Shown here piece after piece: positions 46,357-56,226 of a DNA stretch of 64,000 nt; within the stretch, counting starts at the first letter, position 1, and each line of letters begins with the position of its first letter. A program made the position numbers and the translations under genes. The DNA is from a bacterium (GTDB lineage Bacteria > Pseudomonadota > Alphaproteobacteria > Rhodobacterales > Rhodobacteraceae), in contig WGOE01000005.1 of the NCBI GenBank assembly GCA_016124195.1, positions 184,659-248,658 of the forward strand, in the 5' to 3' direction. Under the pieces are notes generated by a model. That model made no database searches, was not told the origin of the DNA, and saw only the letters and a list, made by a program, of their open reading frames with translations.

Positions 46357-47054
46357 TCTTCGTTGTAACGATAGCCGATGCCGTACAGAGTCTCGATGGC
46401 CGAGAACGTGTCGTCCACCGCGCGCATCTTCTTGCGCAAGCGCTTGATATGGCTGTCGATGGTGCGGTCATCGACATAGACCTGATCGTCATAGGCCACG
46501 TCCATCAGCTGATCGCGGCTTTTCACGAAGCCGGGCCGCTGGGCCAGCGCCTGCAACAGCATGAATTCGGTCACGGTCAGCGAGACATCCATCCCCTTCC
46601 ACGACACCGAATGGCGGAGGGGATCCATGCGCAGATTGCCGCGGTCCATGATCTTGGTTTCTTCGGTCACGGCGACCTCGCCGGTCTGGATCGCATCCTG
46701 GCGGCGCAGCAGGGCGCGGATGCGTTCAACCAGAAGGCGCTGGCTGAAGGGCTTTTTCACATAATCGTCGGCCCCCATGCGCAGGCCCAGAACCTCGTCG
46801 ATCTCGTCATCCTTGGAGGTCAGGAAGATGACCGGCATCGAAGACTTGGTCCGCAGCCGCTGCAAAAGGTCCATCCCGTCCATCCGGGGCATCTTGATGT
46901 CCAACACCGCCATGTCCGGCATGCGCCGGTTGAATGCATCCAGCGCGGATTGGCCGTCATTGAAGGTCTCAACCTCGAAACCTTCCGCTTCCAAAGTCAT
47001 TGAGACGGACGTCAGGATATTCCTGTCGTCGTCCACAAGGGCGATCCTGGCCAT
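46353..47054 (-). CDS. chvI: Response regulator ChvI (OmpR family)
   Basis: 233 aa. Receiver domain with acidic pair in LVDDD, phospho-Asp52 (VLDIKMP), Thr in FLTSKD and Lys in VKKPF; then an OmpR winged helix with [36 protein letters not shown] precedes the ATG. It starts the ChvIG-HprK-RapZ-EIIA-HPr operon and is divergent from pckA, a gene linked to ChvI in rhizobia. Confidence 0.95.
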   Translation of the reverse strand: MARIALVDDDRNILTSVSMTLEAEGFEVETFNDGQSALDAFNRRMPDMAVLDIKMPRMDGMDLLQRLRTKSSMPVIFLTSKDDEIDEVLGLRMGADDYVKKPFSQRLLVERIRALLRRQDAIQTGEVAVTEETKIMDRGNLRMDPLRHSVSWKGMDVSLTVTEFMLLQALAQRPGFVKSRDQLMDVAYDDQVYVDDRTIDSHIKRLRKKMRAVDDTFSAIETLYGIGYRYNEE

Positions 47055-47222
47055 TTTGGCTATCCTTATCTGCTCGGTTTGCCTAATTTATGTCGTATGA
47101 TCGGTTTTCAGCCCATGAGAATCAACAGCTAAGTGCGAATCACCGGGCCGTTGCCGTTCATTCAGGCCCTAAAACTGCAAAGAAATGACTAATTTGCCGC
47201 AGTACCTTGTCTTCGTCCGTTT

Positions 47223-47255
47223 TGATTGCGCTAACCTGCGCCTGATTGCGCTAAC
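47223..47255 (+). promoter_or_regulatory. Direct repeat of CceR-like sites in the chvI-pckA intergenic region
   Basis: TGATTGCGCTAAC occurs at 47223-47235 and 47243-47255, spaced 20 bp (two helical turns). Each copy resembles the palindrome GTTAGCGCTAAC assigned to CceR/GluR-type LacI regulators of central carbon metabolism. The 353-bp gap (47055-47407) has no gene; TTATAG near 47295 is a possible pckA -10. Confidence 0.6.
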
Positions 47256-47407
47256 GATGGAAATGAACGCTTTTCTCCTTTGAAATCTGCATGTTATAGC
47301 GAAAATACACAAAGCCCCATGGCCCGGGGCGGGTGGGGCGGCCGTTGGCCCGGCCGTGAGTTTTGAAATCTGGGGATGTCGCGGTTGCGGCGAAGGGAGC
47401 TTGCACT

Positions 47408-49003
<1,596 letters not shown>

Positions 49004-49012
49004 ACAGGCCGG

Positions 49013-49783
49013 CTAGATCCCAAGCGCCTGACGGGCCAGGTTGAGGCCCGTCAGCACCATCAGGACCTGCGTCCAGCGCCGGAACTGATCCTGGTTCAGC
49101 CGGTCCTGCATCCGGTTGCCCACGATCTGCCCGACCTGTGCTGGCAGCGTGAGGGCCAGCGAAAAGCCCGCCGTCTGCGCGTTGAGAACACCCGAATGCA
49201 GATGCGCCAGCAACAAAACGAAGGCGCCCATCAGAAAGACCACGCCCTGCACCCGGACCGTCTCGCGCTTGTCGGCGTTGATCGACAGAAGGTAAACCAG
49301 CAGCGGCGGCCCCCAGATGCCCGACACGCCGCCGTAAAGCCCGCCGATCGCCCCCAGCAGCCATTCCGCGCGCCGCCGATGTTCCAGCCGCAGCGCCATA
49401 TTGCGCCCGGACAGTTGCAGCAGGGCAAAGATCGTGATCGGCACGCCCAGAAGCGCCAGAAAGACCCGCTGCGGGATGGCATGGACGAAGGCGGCCGAGA
49501 TGACGATGAAAACCGCGGTCACCGTGAGGAACCGCCAATAGGCACGCGAGGTTTCCAGCGCGGGGGCAAGGCCCTGACGCGTCGCCTGGGTAACGTTGGT
49601 CACGAAAGTTGGCAGGATCAGACCTGCCAGCGCCACCTCGCGCGGCAGAAAGGACGTGAAGGCCCCCATCATGATCAGCGGCATGGCAAAACCCACCGCG
49701 CCCTTCACATAGCCTGCGAAGAAGGTGATCGCCATCGCAGCCCAGAAGGCCGGGGCGGACAGGCTCGCCATGAAGAATGCCAC
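49013..49783 (-). CDS. TauE/SafE family permease
   Basis: 256 aa with seven to eight hydrophobic helices. The family pattern includes ITFFAGYVKGAVGFAMPLI near the start and GGLYGGVSGIWGPPLLVYLLS in the middle (the two repeated GxxxGxxGxxxG-like signatures). Relatives move sulfite, sulfoacetate or other organic anions. The GTG at 49783 behind GGAAGG is preferred; ATG at 49771 is in frame. It converges on pckA. Confidence 0.85.
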   Translation of the reverse strand: MAFFMASLSAPAFWAAMAITFFAGYVKGAVGFAMPLIMMGAFTSFLPREVALAGLILPTFVTNVTQATRQGLAPALETSRAYWRFLTVTAVFIVISAAFVHAIPQRVFLALLGVPITIFALLQLSGRNMALRLEHRRRAEWLLGAIGGLYGGVSGIWGPPLLVYLLSINADKRETVRVQGVVFLMGAFVLLLAHLHSGVLNAQTAGFSLALTLPAQVGQIVGNRMQDRLNQDQFRRWTQVLMVLTGLNLARQALGI

Positions 49784-49938
49784 GCGCCTTCCTAGCCCAG
49801 TGCCGTGCCAAGGAAAACCACCGGCTGCAAATCGGCAAAGTTACTTTGCTGCGCATTTTCAGCCAAAGTAGAAATTATATTGCGCTGCCGATGCGAACAA
49901 GCTATGCCCTTCGCAACTGCAGAATCTGTGAGGACGCC

Positions 49939-51603
49939 ATGCCGCATGATGGACAAGCCCTGCCGCAATCGCCGCTTCTGACCGAGGGACTGGCGCTGAC
50001 CGGCCCGGCCTTGGCCGAGGTGCAGGCCCATCTGGCGACGGCGCGCGACGCTTTGGCCGCGCGCGTCACGGTGGCGGGCAAGATTTCGGCGGCAGCGCTG
50101 GAAACCCATCAATACGCGGCGCATGGCCTCGCCTGGCTTGCGACCTATGTGCAGGGCCTGACCCAATTGCAGGCCTGGGCCGAGGGGCTGCACAGCGCGG
50201 GCAAGCTGGGCGAGACCGAGGGCCTGATCCTGCAGCTTGGCTTTGGCGAATACCTCGCGCAGATCGCCGGTGGCATCGCGATGAGCCAGAATGAGATCGC
50301 CCGCGCTGCCGATCTGGGAATTGCGCCCTATCAGCCCGGCGCAGCGGCGCAGGCTCTGATCGCCGCCGCCCATGACGCGGCCCGGATGCGGCTGGTGGCC
50401 CTGATGCGGGCACGCAACGGCGCTGCGACCTTCGAAGCTTCGGGTCTGGATGACGAGTTGGAGATGATCCGCGACCAGTTCCGCCGCTTCGCCGACGAAG
50501 AGGTCATCCCGCACGCCCATGGCTGGCACCTGAAGGACGAGCTGATCCCGCTGGATATCATCACCAAGCTCGCGGAAATGGGCGTCTTTGGCCTGACCAT
50601 CCCGGAAGAGCATGGCGGCTTCGGCCTGCCCAAGGCGGCCATGGTCGTGGTGTCCGAGGAACTGTCGCGCGGCTATATCGGCGTGGGCTCGCTCGGCACC
50701 CGCAGCGAGATTGCCGCCGAACTGATCCTGTGCGGCGGCACGCCTGAACAAAAGGCGCAGTGGCTGCCCAAGATTGCCAGCGCCGAAATCCTGCCCACCG
50801 CCGTCTTTACCGAGCCCAACACCGGGTCCGACCTTGGCGCGCTGCGGACGCGCGCAGTGCGCGAGGGCGAGGATTGGGCGATCACCGGCAACAAGACATG
50901 GATCACCCATGCCGCCCGCGCCCATGTGATGATGCTGATGGCGCGCACCGATCCCGACACCAGGGATTACCGCGGCCTCAGCCTGTTTCTGGCTGAAAAG
51001 ACTCCGGGCACCGCAGAGGACCCCTTCCCCACGCCCGGCATGACCGGCGGCGAGATCGAGGTTCTGGGCTATCGCGGCATGAAGGAATACGAACTCGCCT
51101 TCGACAATTTCGCGGTCAAGGGCGAAAACCTTCTCGGCGGCGTGACGGGCCAGGGCTTCAAGCAGTTGATGCAGACCTTTGAATCGGCCCGCATCCAGAC
51201 GGCGGCGCGGGCGATCGGCGTGGCGCAGGCCGCCATGGAAACCGCGATGCGCTATGCGACCGACCGCATCCAGTTCGGCAAGCCCTTGATCGAGTTTCCG
51301 CGCGTCGCCGCCAAACTGGCGATGATGGCGGTGGAAATCGCCATTTCGCGCCAGATCACCTATCACGCCGCGCGCGAGAAAGATCAGGGCAAGCGCTGCG
51401 ATCTGGAGGCCGGGATGGCCAAGCTTCTGGCCGCGCGGGTGGCCTGGGCCGCGGCCGATACCGGCGTGCAGATCCACGGCGGCAACGGCTTTGCGATGGA
51501 ATATGTGGCCTCGCGTCTCTTGTGCGACGCGCGCATCCTGTCGATTTTTGAGGGGGCCGCCGAAATTCAGGCGCAGGTAATCGCGCGCCGGCTGCTGGAC
51601 TGA
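49939..51603 (+). CDS. mcd: (2S)-methylsuccinyl-CoA dehydrogenase
   Basis: 554 aa acyl-CoA dehydrogenase with an extra helical N-terminal region of about 165 residues, the trait that sets Mcd apart. The dehydrogenase domain begins DELEMIRDQFRRFADEEVIPHAH; the flavin region includes AVFTEPNTGSDLGALRT and WITHAARA. It oxidises methylsuccinyl-CoA to mesaconyl-CoA in the ethylmalonyl-CoA pathway for acetate or C1 assimilation. GAGGA precedes the ATG at 49939. No other genes of the pathway are in the window. Confidence 0.87.
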   Translation: MPHDGQALPQSPLLTEGLALTGPALAEVQAHLATARDALAARVTVAGKISAAALETHQYAAHGLAWLATYVQGLTQLQAWAEGLHSAGKLGETEGLILQLGFGEYLAQIAGGIAMSQNEIARAADLGIAPYQPGAAAQALIAAAHDAARMRLVALMRARNGAATFEASGLDDELEMIRDQFRRFADEEVIPHAHGWHLKDELIPLDIITKLAEMGVFGLTIPEEHGGFGLPKAAMVVVSEELSRGYIGVGSLGTRSEIAAELILCGGTPEQKAQWLPKIASAEILPTAVFTEPNTGSDLGALRTRAVREGEDWAITGNKTWITHAARAHVMMLMARTDPDTRDYRGLSLFLAEKTPGTAEDPFPTPGMTGGEIEVLGYRGMKEYELAFDNFAVKGENLLGGVTGQGFKQLMQTFESARIQTAARAIGVAQAAMETAMRYATDRIQFGKPLIEFPRVAAKLAMMAVEIAISRQITYHAAREKDQGKRCDLEAGMAKLLAARVAWAAADTGVQIHGGNGFAMEYVASRLLCDARILSIFEGAAEIQAQVIARRLLD

Positions 51604-51646
51604 CGGGCCGCCTGAGGCTACCTCTCTTCCGACAAGGGAGGCGCGG

Positions 51647-52666
51647 ATGGCAGAGCAGCGGCTGGCGTTGATCACCGGGGTGTCGGGCTTCATCGCCAAG
51701 CATGTGGCCTTGCGCTACCTGCAGGCTGGCTGGTCGGTGCGCGGCACCCTGCGCAGCCTTGAGCGCGCCGACGAGGTACGGGCGGCACTGGCCCCGCATC
51801 TGGACCCGGCCATCCTGCGCCGGCTGAGCTTTGCCGCGGCGGACCTGACCTCGGATGAGGGCTGGGCTGCGGCCGCGACGGGCGCGCATCTTCTGGTGCA
51901 TACCGCCTCGCCCTTCCCGATGTCGCAGCCAAAGGATGCGGCGGTGCTGCTGCGTCCGGCGGTCGAGGGCACGCTGCGCGCGTTGAGGGCGGCCCGGGCC
52001 GCCGGCATCCGGCGCGCGATTGTGACCTCCTCCACTGTGGCCGTGATCGACGAGACCCGCGCCGGCACCCAGGACGAGCGCAACTGGTGCGACCTGACGG
52101 CGCCCGGCACCAGCGCCTATGCCATGTCCAAGACCATGGCCGAGCGCGCGGCCTGGGAATTTGTAGCAAAGGAGGCGCCCGAAATGGCGCTGACCTGCAT
52201 CAATCCAGGTTTCGTGATGGGGCCGCCGCTGGACCGCCACTTCGGCACCTCGCTCAATGTGGTCAGGCGCATTCTGGCCGGGCGCGACCCTATGGTGCCG
52301 ATGATCGGATTTGTCTGCGTGGACGTGCGCGATGTGGCCGAGATGCATCTGCGCGCCGCCCTGCGCTCCGAAACCGCCGGCAAGCGCTATCTGGCCGCAG
52401 CCGGGACGATGACGATGCCCGACATGGCGCGAGTGCTGAAGGCCGCCTACCCCTACCGGCGCATTCCGACCCGGGTGGCGCCCTATGCCGTGCTGCGCGC
52501 GCTGGCGCTGTTTGATGGCGCGATCAGGGGCATCCTGCCCTCGGTCGGCAAGATGTACGACGTATCGAACGCCCGGGCGCAGGCCGAGATGGCGATGCGC
52601 TTCATCGAACCGGCCGATGCGCTGCTGGCGAGTGCCGAGTGGCTTTTGACCAACAAGGCGGTCTAG
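51647..52666 (+). CDS. NAD(P)-dependent reductase of the extended SDR family (dihydroflavonol reductase-like)
   Basis: 339 aa. Rossmann motif LITGVSGFIAKHVALRYL, then VHTASPF, and the active-site Ser...Tyr-x3-Lys in VTSSTVAVI and AYAMSKTMAER. Relatives reduce aldehydes or ketones. AGGGAGGC precedes the ATG. It follows mcd after 43 bp in the same direction and overlaps the convergent FAD enzyme by four bases. The substrate is unknown. Confidence 0.87.
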   Translation: MAEQRLALITGVSGFIAKHVALRYLQAGWSVRGTLRSLERADEVRAALAPHLDPAILRRLSFAAADLTSDEGWAAAATGAHLLVHTASPFPMSQPKDAAVLLRPAVEGTLRALRAARAAGIRRAIVTSSTVAVIDETRAGTQDERNWCDLTAPGTSAYAMSKTMAERAAWEFVAKEAPEMALTCINPGFVMGPPLDRHFGTSLNVVRRILAGRDPMVPMIGFVCVDVRDVAEMHLRAALRSETAGKRYLAAAGTMTMPDMARVLKAAYPYRRIPTRVAPYAVLRALALFDGAIRGILPSVGKMYDVSNARAQAEMAMRFIEPADALLASAEWLLTNKAV

Positions 52667-53694
52667 GGCGCGAATTCGGCCGGGATGCCGTCGCGACCGT
52701 CAAGAACCAGATCGCAGATCAGCCGGGCCGCCTCGGGGGCGATGCCAAAGCCGATCTTGAAACCGCCATTGGCGATGAAATGGCCGGGCCTGCCGGGCCA
52801 GGCGCCCAGCAGGGGCCCACGGCTGGCGGCGCGCGGGCGCAGGCCGGCCCAGCGCGCCACCTCGGGCGCGTCGCGCAAAAGCGGTACGAGGTCACGCGCC
52901 CGGGCCAGAAGCGCGTCGGCCTGCGCATCGGTGGTGCGCGCCGCGGTCCACTGGTTTTCAGTGGTCGAGCCGATGGCCACGCTGCCATCGGCATGCGGCA
53001 CGATGTGCAGACCATCGATGAAAAGCTGCGGGCGGGCGGCATGGCCGGGCAGATGGACCGCGACCGCCTGCCCCTTGACCCCCTGCCCCGCCTTGCGGCC
53101 CAGATCGCGGCTCAACGCCTCTAGCCCGGCGGCTCCGATGGCCCAGATCACGGCGCCCTGCTCTTCAGCCTCGCCCAGCACGATCTCGGCCGCCTTTGCG
53201 CTGAGGGCTGCGGTCAGTGCGGCCAGCGCCTGCTGCGGATGCACCCGCGCCGACAGGGTGTCATGGATCAAAAAGCCGCTGGCAGCCGGCGGTTCCCAAT
53301 CGGCACCGGTCGCGGGCACGACCCGCCAGTGCGCGCGGCCTTGCCAGAGCGTCTCGGCCGCGAGGCCCCGCGCACGGGCCAGCGCCACGGCCGCGGCATC
53401 GGCCAGACCCTGCAACCGCCCCGCGCGCGCATAGCCGGCCGAAAGGCCCGATGCCGCCTCGACCGCGCGCCACCAGTCCTCGGCCGCGAGAAGGCTCGCC
53501 AGCTGAAACGCCTTGACCGGATTCCACCCCTCGGGCGTGTGGGGGGCCAAGGCGCCGACCAGACCGCCGCTGGCCCCCGCGCCGATTCTTTCGCTTTCGA
53601 TCAGGCGGACGCGGGCGCCGCGCTGAACGGCCTCCCAAGCGACGGAAAGGCCGAAGATTCCGCCGCCGCGCACCGTCAGATCGGCTCTTGTCAT
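52663..53694 (-). CDS. FAD-dependent oxidoreductase (DAO family; MnmC C-terminal-domain-like)
   Basis: 343 aa. The FAD Rossmann motif is LTVRGGGIFGLSVAWEAVQRGARV with the acidic end LIESE; the DAO tail LGAWPGRPGHFIANGGFKIGFGIAPEAARL matches glycine/D-amino acid oxidases. Because the divergent neighbour is an MnmD methyltransferase, this protein is a good candidate for the oxidase half of MnmC encoded separately. The ATG at 53694 follows GGGAGCC. Alternatively it is an independent amine oxidase. Confidence 0.83.
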   Translation of the reverse strand: MTRADLTVRGGGIFGLSVAWEAVQRGARVRLIESERIGAGASGGLVGALAPHTPEGWNPVKAFQLASLLAAEDWWRAVEAASGLSAGYARAGRLQGLADAAAVALARARGLAAETLWQGRAHWRVVPATGADWEPPAASGFLIHDTLSARVHPQQALAALTAALSAKAAEIVLGEAEEQGAVIWAIGAAGLEALSRDLGRKAGQGVKGQAVAVHLPGHAARPQLFIDGLHIVPHADGSVAIGSTTENQWTAARTTDAQADALLARARDLVPLLRDAPEVARWAGLRPRAASRGPLLGAWPGRPGHFIANGGFKIGFGIAPEAARLICDLVLDGRDGIPAEFAP

Positions 53695-53741
53695 TCCCGG
53701 CTCCCTTGCCCATGGTCCGCGCGACAAGGGGCTTACGGCAA

Positions 53742-54407
53742 ATGGCAGGCGGTGAACAGGCGGAAGGTCTGGACTGGCGGGACGGGATCGTGCCGGTCTC
53801 GCGGAGGTTCGACGACCCCTATTTTTCGTTGGCCGGCGGTCTGGCCGAAACCCGGCATGTGTTTCTGACCGGCAACGGCTTGCCCGAGCGGCTGCGGCCC
53901 GGCTTTCACATCGCGGAGCTTGGCTTTGGCACCGGGCTCAATTTGTTGGCGACCCATCTGCTGGCCCCGGACATGGCGCTGCATTACACGAGTTTCGAGG
54001 CCTTCCCGATCAGCGCTGCCGCCATGGCCCAAAGCCACGCGGCCTTTCCCGAGGCCGCCGCCGTGTCTGCCCCCCTGGTAGCAGCCTGGGCGCAGGGGCA
54101 GCGCCGCTTCACGCTGGGCGCGATCACGGTCGAGGTGATCGAGGCCGATGCCCGCACCGCCCTGCCCCTCTGGTCCGGGCGGGCCGATGCCTGGTATCTG
54201 GACGGCTTTTCGCCCGCCAAGAACCCCGAGCTTTGGGGCGAAGCCCTGATGGCCGAGGTCGCCCGCCACACGGCCAAGGGCGGAACCTTTGCCACCTATA
54301 CCGCCGCGGGCCATGTGCGCCGCGCCCTGCAGGCGGCAGGATTTCACGTCACCCGCGCCAAAGGCTTTGGCACCAAGCGTCACATGAGCACCGGAGTCCT
54401 GTCATGA
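53742..54407 (+). CDS. mnmD: tRNA 5-methylaminomethyl-2-thiouridine methyltransferase MnmD
   Basis: 221 aa. The hallmark DDPYFSLAGGLAETRHVFLTGNGLPERL is followed by the SAM-binding IAELGFGTGLNLLATH, then DAWYLDGFSPAKNPELWGEAL with the DxFxP(x)NP-type loop. It completes the mnm5s2U34 modification on tRNAs. The start at 53742 is chosen over 53712 because AAGGGG precedes it and homologues begin there. It is divergent from the FAD oxidoreductase with 47 bp between. Confidence 0.9.
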   Translation: MAGGEQAEGLDWRDGIVPVSRRFDDPYFSLAGGLAETRHVFLTGNGLPERLRPGFHIAELGFGTGLNLLATHLLAPDMALHYTSFEAFPISAAAMAQSHAAFPEAAAVSAPLVAAWAQGQRRFTLGAITVEVIEADARTALPLWSGRADAWYLDGFSPAKNPELWGEALMAEVARHTAKGGTFATYTAAGHVRRALQAAGFHVTRAKGFGTKRHMSTGVLS

Positions 54408-55270
54408 ACCGCAATTCGACGCGGGGCATCTGGCTCATGATCGCAACCGTCTTCACCTTTGCCATGCAGGACGGTTTTTCGCGCCATCTGGCCGAAACCT
54501 ACAACACTCTGATGGTGGTGATGATCCGCTATTGGGTCTTTGCAGCTTTTGTGCTGATCCTGGCCCTGCGCCAACCGCAAACCCTGGCGGCGATCCGGTC
54601 AAGGCGGCTGCACTGGCACATGCTGCGTGCGGTGCTGCTGGTGGGCGAGATCTGTGTGGTGGTCTATGCCTATACCCTGATCGGCCTGATCCAGAGCCTC
54701 GCCATCTTCACGGTTTGCCCCCTGTTCGTGGTGGCGATGTCCGGGCCGATCCTGGGCGAAAGGCTCAGCCTCAAACGCTGGCTGGCGGTGGGGTTCGGCT
54801 GCATCGGCGTACTGGTGCTGCTGCGGCCCGGTGCAAGCGGCTTTGGCTGGCCGATGCTGCTGCCGGTGGCCTCGGCCTTCATGTTCGCGCTCTATTCCGT
54901 GCTGACCCGTCTGACCACGCGGGACGAGCCCTTCTTCGCCGCCTTCTTCTGGCCTCCGATCATAGGGGCCGGGCTGATGACCGTGATCGGCCTGCCGCAC
55001 TGGCAAGCGATCAGCCCGCGCGACTGGATCTACATGGCCTGTTATGCCGCGATTTCGGTGCTGTCGAACTGGCTCTTGCAAAAGACCTATCAGGCGGCGG
55101 AGGCTTCGGTCGTCCAGCCCTTTGCCTATCTGCAGATCGTCTTCATTTCCGGGATCGGCATCGTGATCTATGGCGAGGCGCTTAACACGCAGATGATCCT
55201 TGGCACGGTTCTGGTCGTGCTGGCCGGGCTTTACGCGCTGACCCAGGCCCGGCAGGAGGCGTCTGCATGA
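54404..55270 (+). CDS. EamA/DMT-family transporter (first of a tandem pair)
   Basis: 288 aa, ten hydrophobic segments in two EamA repeats. The marker regions are MQDGFSRHLAETYNTLMVVMIRYWVF and AAEASVVQPFAYLQIVFISGIGIVIYGE. It overlaps the mnmD stop as ATGA and its own stop overlaps the next transporter start as ATGA. It is clearly similar to the next gene (the same QDG...RHL, GE/GP and QPFAYLQ blocks), so they are tandem duplicates. Confidence 0.9.
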   Translation: MNRNSTRGIWLMIATVFTFAMQDGFSRHLAETYNTLMVVMIRYWVFAAFVLILALRQPQTLAAIRSRRLHWHMLRAVLLVGEICVVVYAYTLIGLIQSLAIFTVCPLFVVAMSGPILGERLSLKRWLAVGFGCIGVLVLLRPGASGFGWPMLLPVASAFMFALYSVLTRLTTRDEPFFAAFFWPPIIGAGLMTVIGLPHWQAISPRDWIYMACYAAISVLSNWLLQKTYQAAEASVVQPFAYLQIVFISGIGIVIYGEALNTQMILGTVLVVLAGLYALTQARQEASA

Positions 55271-56139
55271 CAGAGCAGAACACCCGTCGCGGCATCGGGA
55301 TGATGCTGGCTGCGGTCATCGTCTTTTCCGCGCAGGACGGGATCACCCGGCATCTGACCACGCTTTACCCGGTCCAGATGGTGGTGATGCTGCGGTTCTG
55401 GTTCTTTGCGCTGTTCGTGATCTGGCTGTCGGCGCGCCAACCGGGTGGCCTGCGCGCCGCCGTCCACACCCGGCAAATGCCGCTGCACATCCTGCGCGGC
55501 CTGCTTTTGGTGTTTCAGATCAGCATCGTGGGCCTGGCCTTCGCCCACAACGGCCTGATCGAGACGCATTCGCTCTTGACCAGCTATCCCTTGATGGTCG
55601 CCGCACTTTCGGGCCCGGTCTTGGGCGAAAAGGTCGGCTGGCGGCGCTGGACGGCGATCATCCTGGGGTTCATCGGCATTCTGGTCATGCTGCGGCCGGG
55701 CCTGTCGATCCTGTCGATCTGGGCGATGCTGCCGCTGATCGCGGCGCTGATCTTTGCGCTTTACGCGCTGCTGACGCGCTACGCCGCACGCAAGGACGCG
55801 GCGCAGGTCAGCTTCTTCTGGACCGGCATCGTCGGCGCGGTCGGCATGACCTTTTTCGGCCTGCCGGTCTGGACCGCGATGGCCGGGGCCGACTGGGGCT
55901 GGATGCTGCTCTTGTGCTGCACCTCGTGTCTTGGCCATTATTTCCTGATCCGGGCCTATGACCTCGCCGAGGCGAGCGCCATCCAGCCCTTCGCCTATCT
56001 GCAACTGGTCTTCATCGCCTTCGTCGGCCTGTTCGTGTTTCACGAAACGCTGCGGATCAGCGTGGTCGTCGGGTCCGCCATCGTGATTGGCGCGGGCCTT
56101 TTCACCCTGTGGCGCCAGAGGGTCACCGGCCGCGGCTGA
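55267..56139 (+). CDS. EamA/DMT-family transporter (second of a tandem pair)
   Basis: 290 aa, two EamA repeats. Shared blocks with the preceding gene include SAQDGITRHLTTLYPVQMVVMLRFWFF and ASAIQPFAYLQLVFIAFVGLFVFHE. Overlap with the first copy is four bases, so the two may assemble as a heterodimer or export related compounds. The substrate is unknown. Confidence 0.9.
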   Translation: MTEQNTRRGIGMMLAAVIVFSAQDGITRHLTTLYPVQMVVMLRFWFFALFVIWLSARQPGGLRAAVHTRQMPLHILRGLLLVFQISIVGLAFAHNGLIETHSLLTSYPLMVAALSGPVLGEKVGWRRWTAIILGFIGILVMLRPGLSILSIWAMLPLIAALIFALYALLTRYAARKDAAQVSFFWTGIVGAVGMTFFGLPVWTAMAGADWGWMLLLCCTSCLGHYFLIRAYDLAEASAIQPFAYLQLVFIAFVGLFVFHETLRISVVVGSAIVIGAGLFTLWRQRVTGRG

Positions 56140-56196
56140 GCTGGCAAGGCAGTGGGGCGGCGGTGAGGGGTTTTCTTTCGCAGCCGGTTTGGGCAT

Positions 56197-56214
56197 ATTA
56201 GAATCATTCCAAAC
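56197..56214 (+). promoter_or_regulatory. Irr-type iron control element (ICE-like) upstream of mbfA
   Basis: TTAGAA-TCA-TTCCAA (56198-56212) matches the ICE consensus TTTAGAANNNTTCTAAA with two changes at the ends and one in the right arm, 15 bp before the mbfA start. It is AT-rich in a GC-rich region. Irr repression of mbfA through ICE elements is known in rhizobia and Agrobacterium. Confidence 0.65.
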
Positions 56215-56226
56215 TGAGGACCTCAG

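Noticed and set aside
47055..47407. A small gene or regulatory RNA in the chvI-pckA gap
   Set aside because: No open frame with a ribosome site and no clear stem-loop with terminator was visible; the gap is explained by two promoters and the direct repeat.
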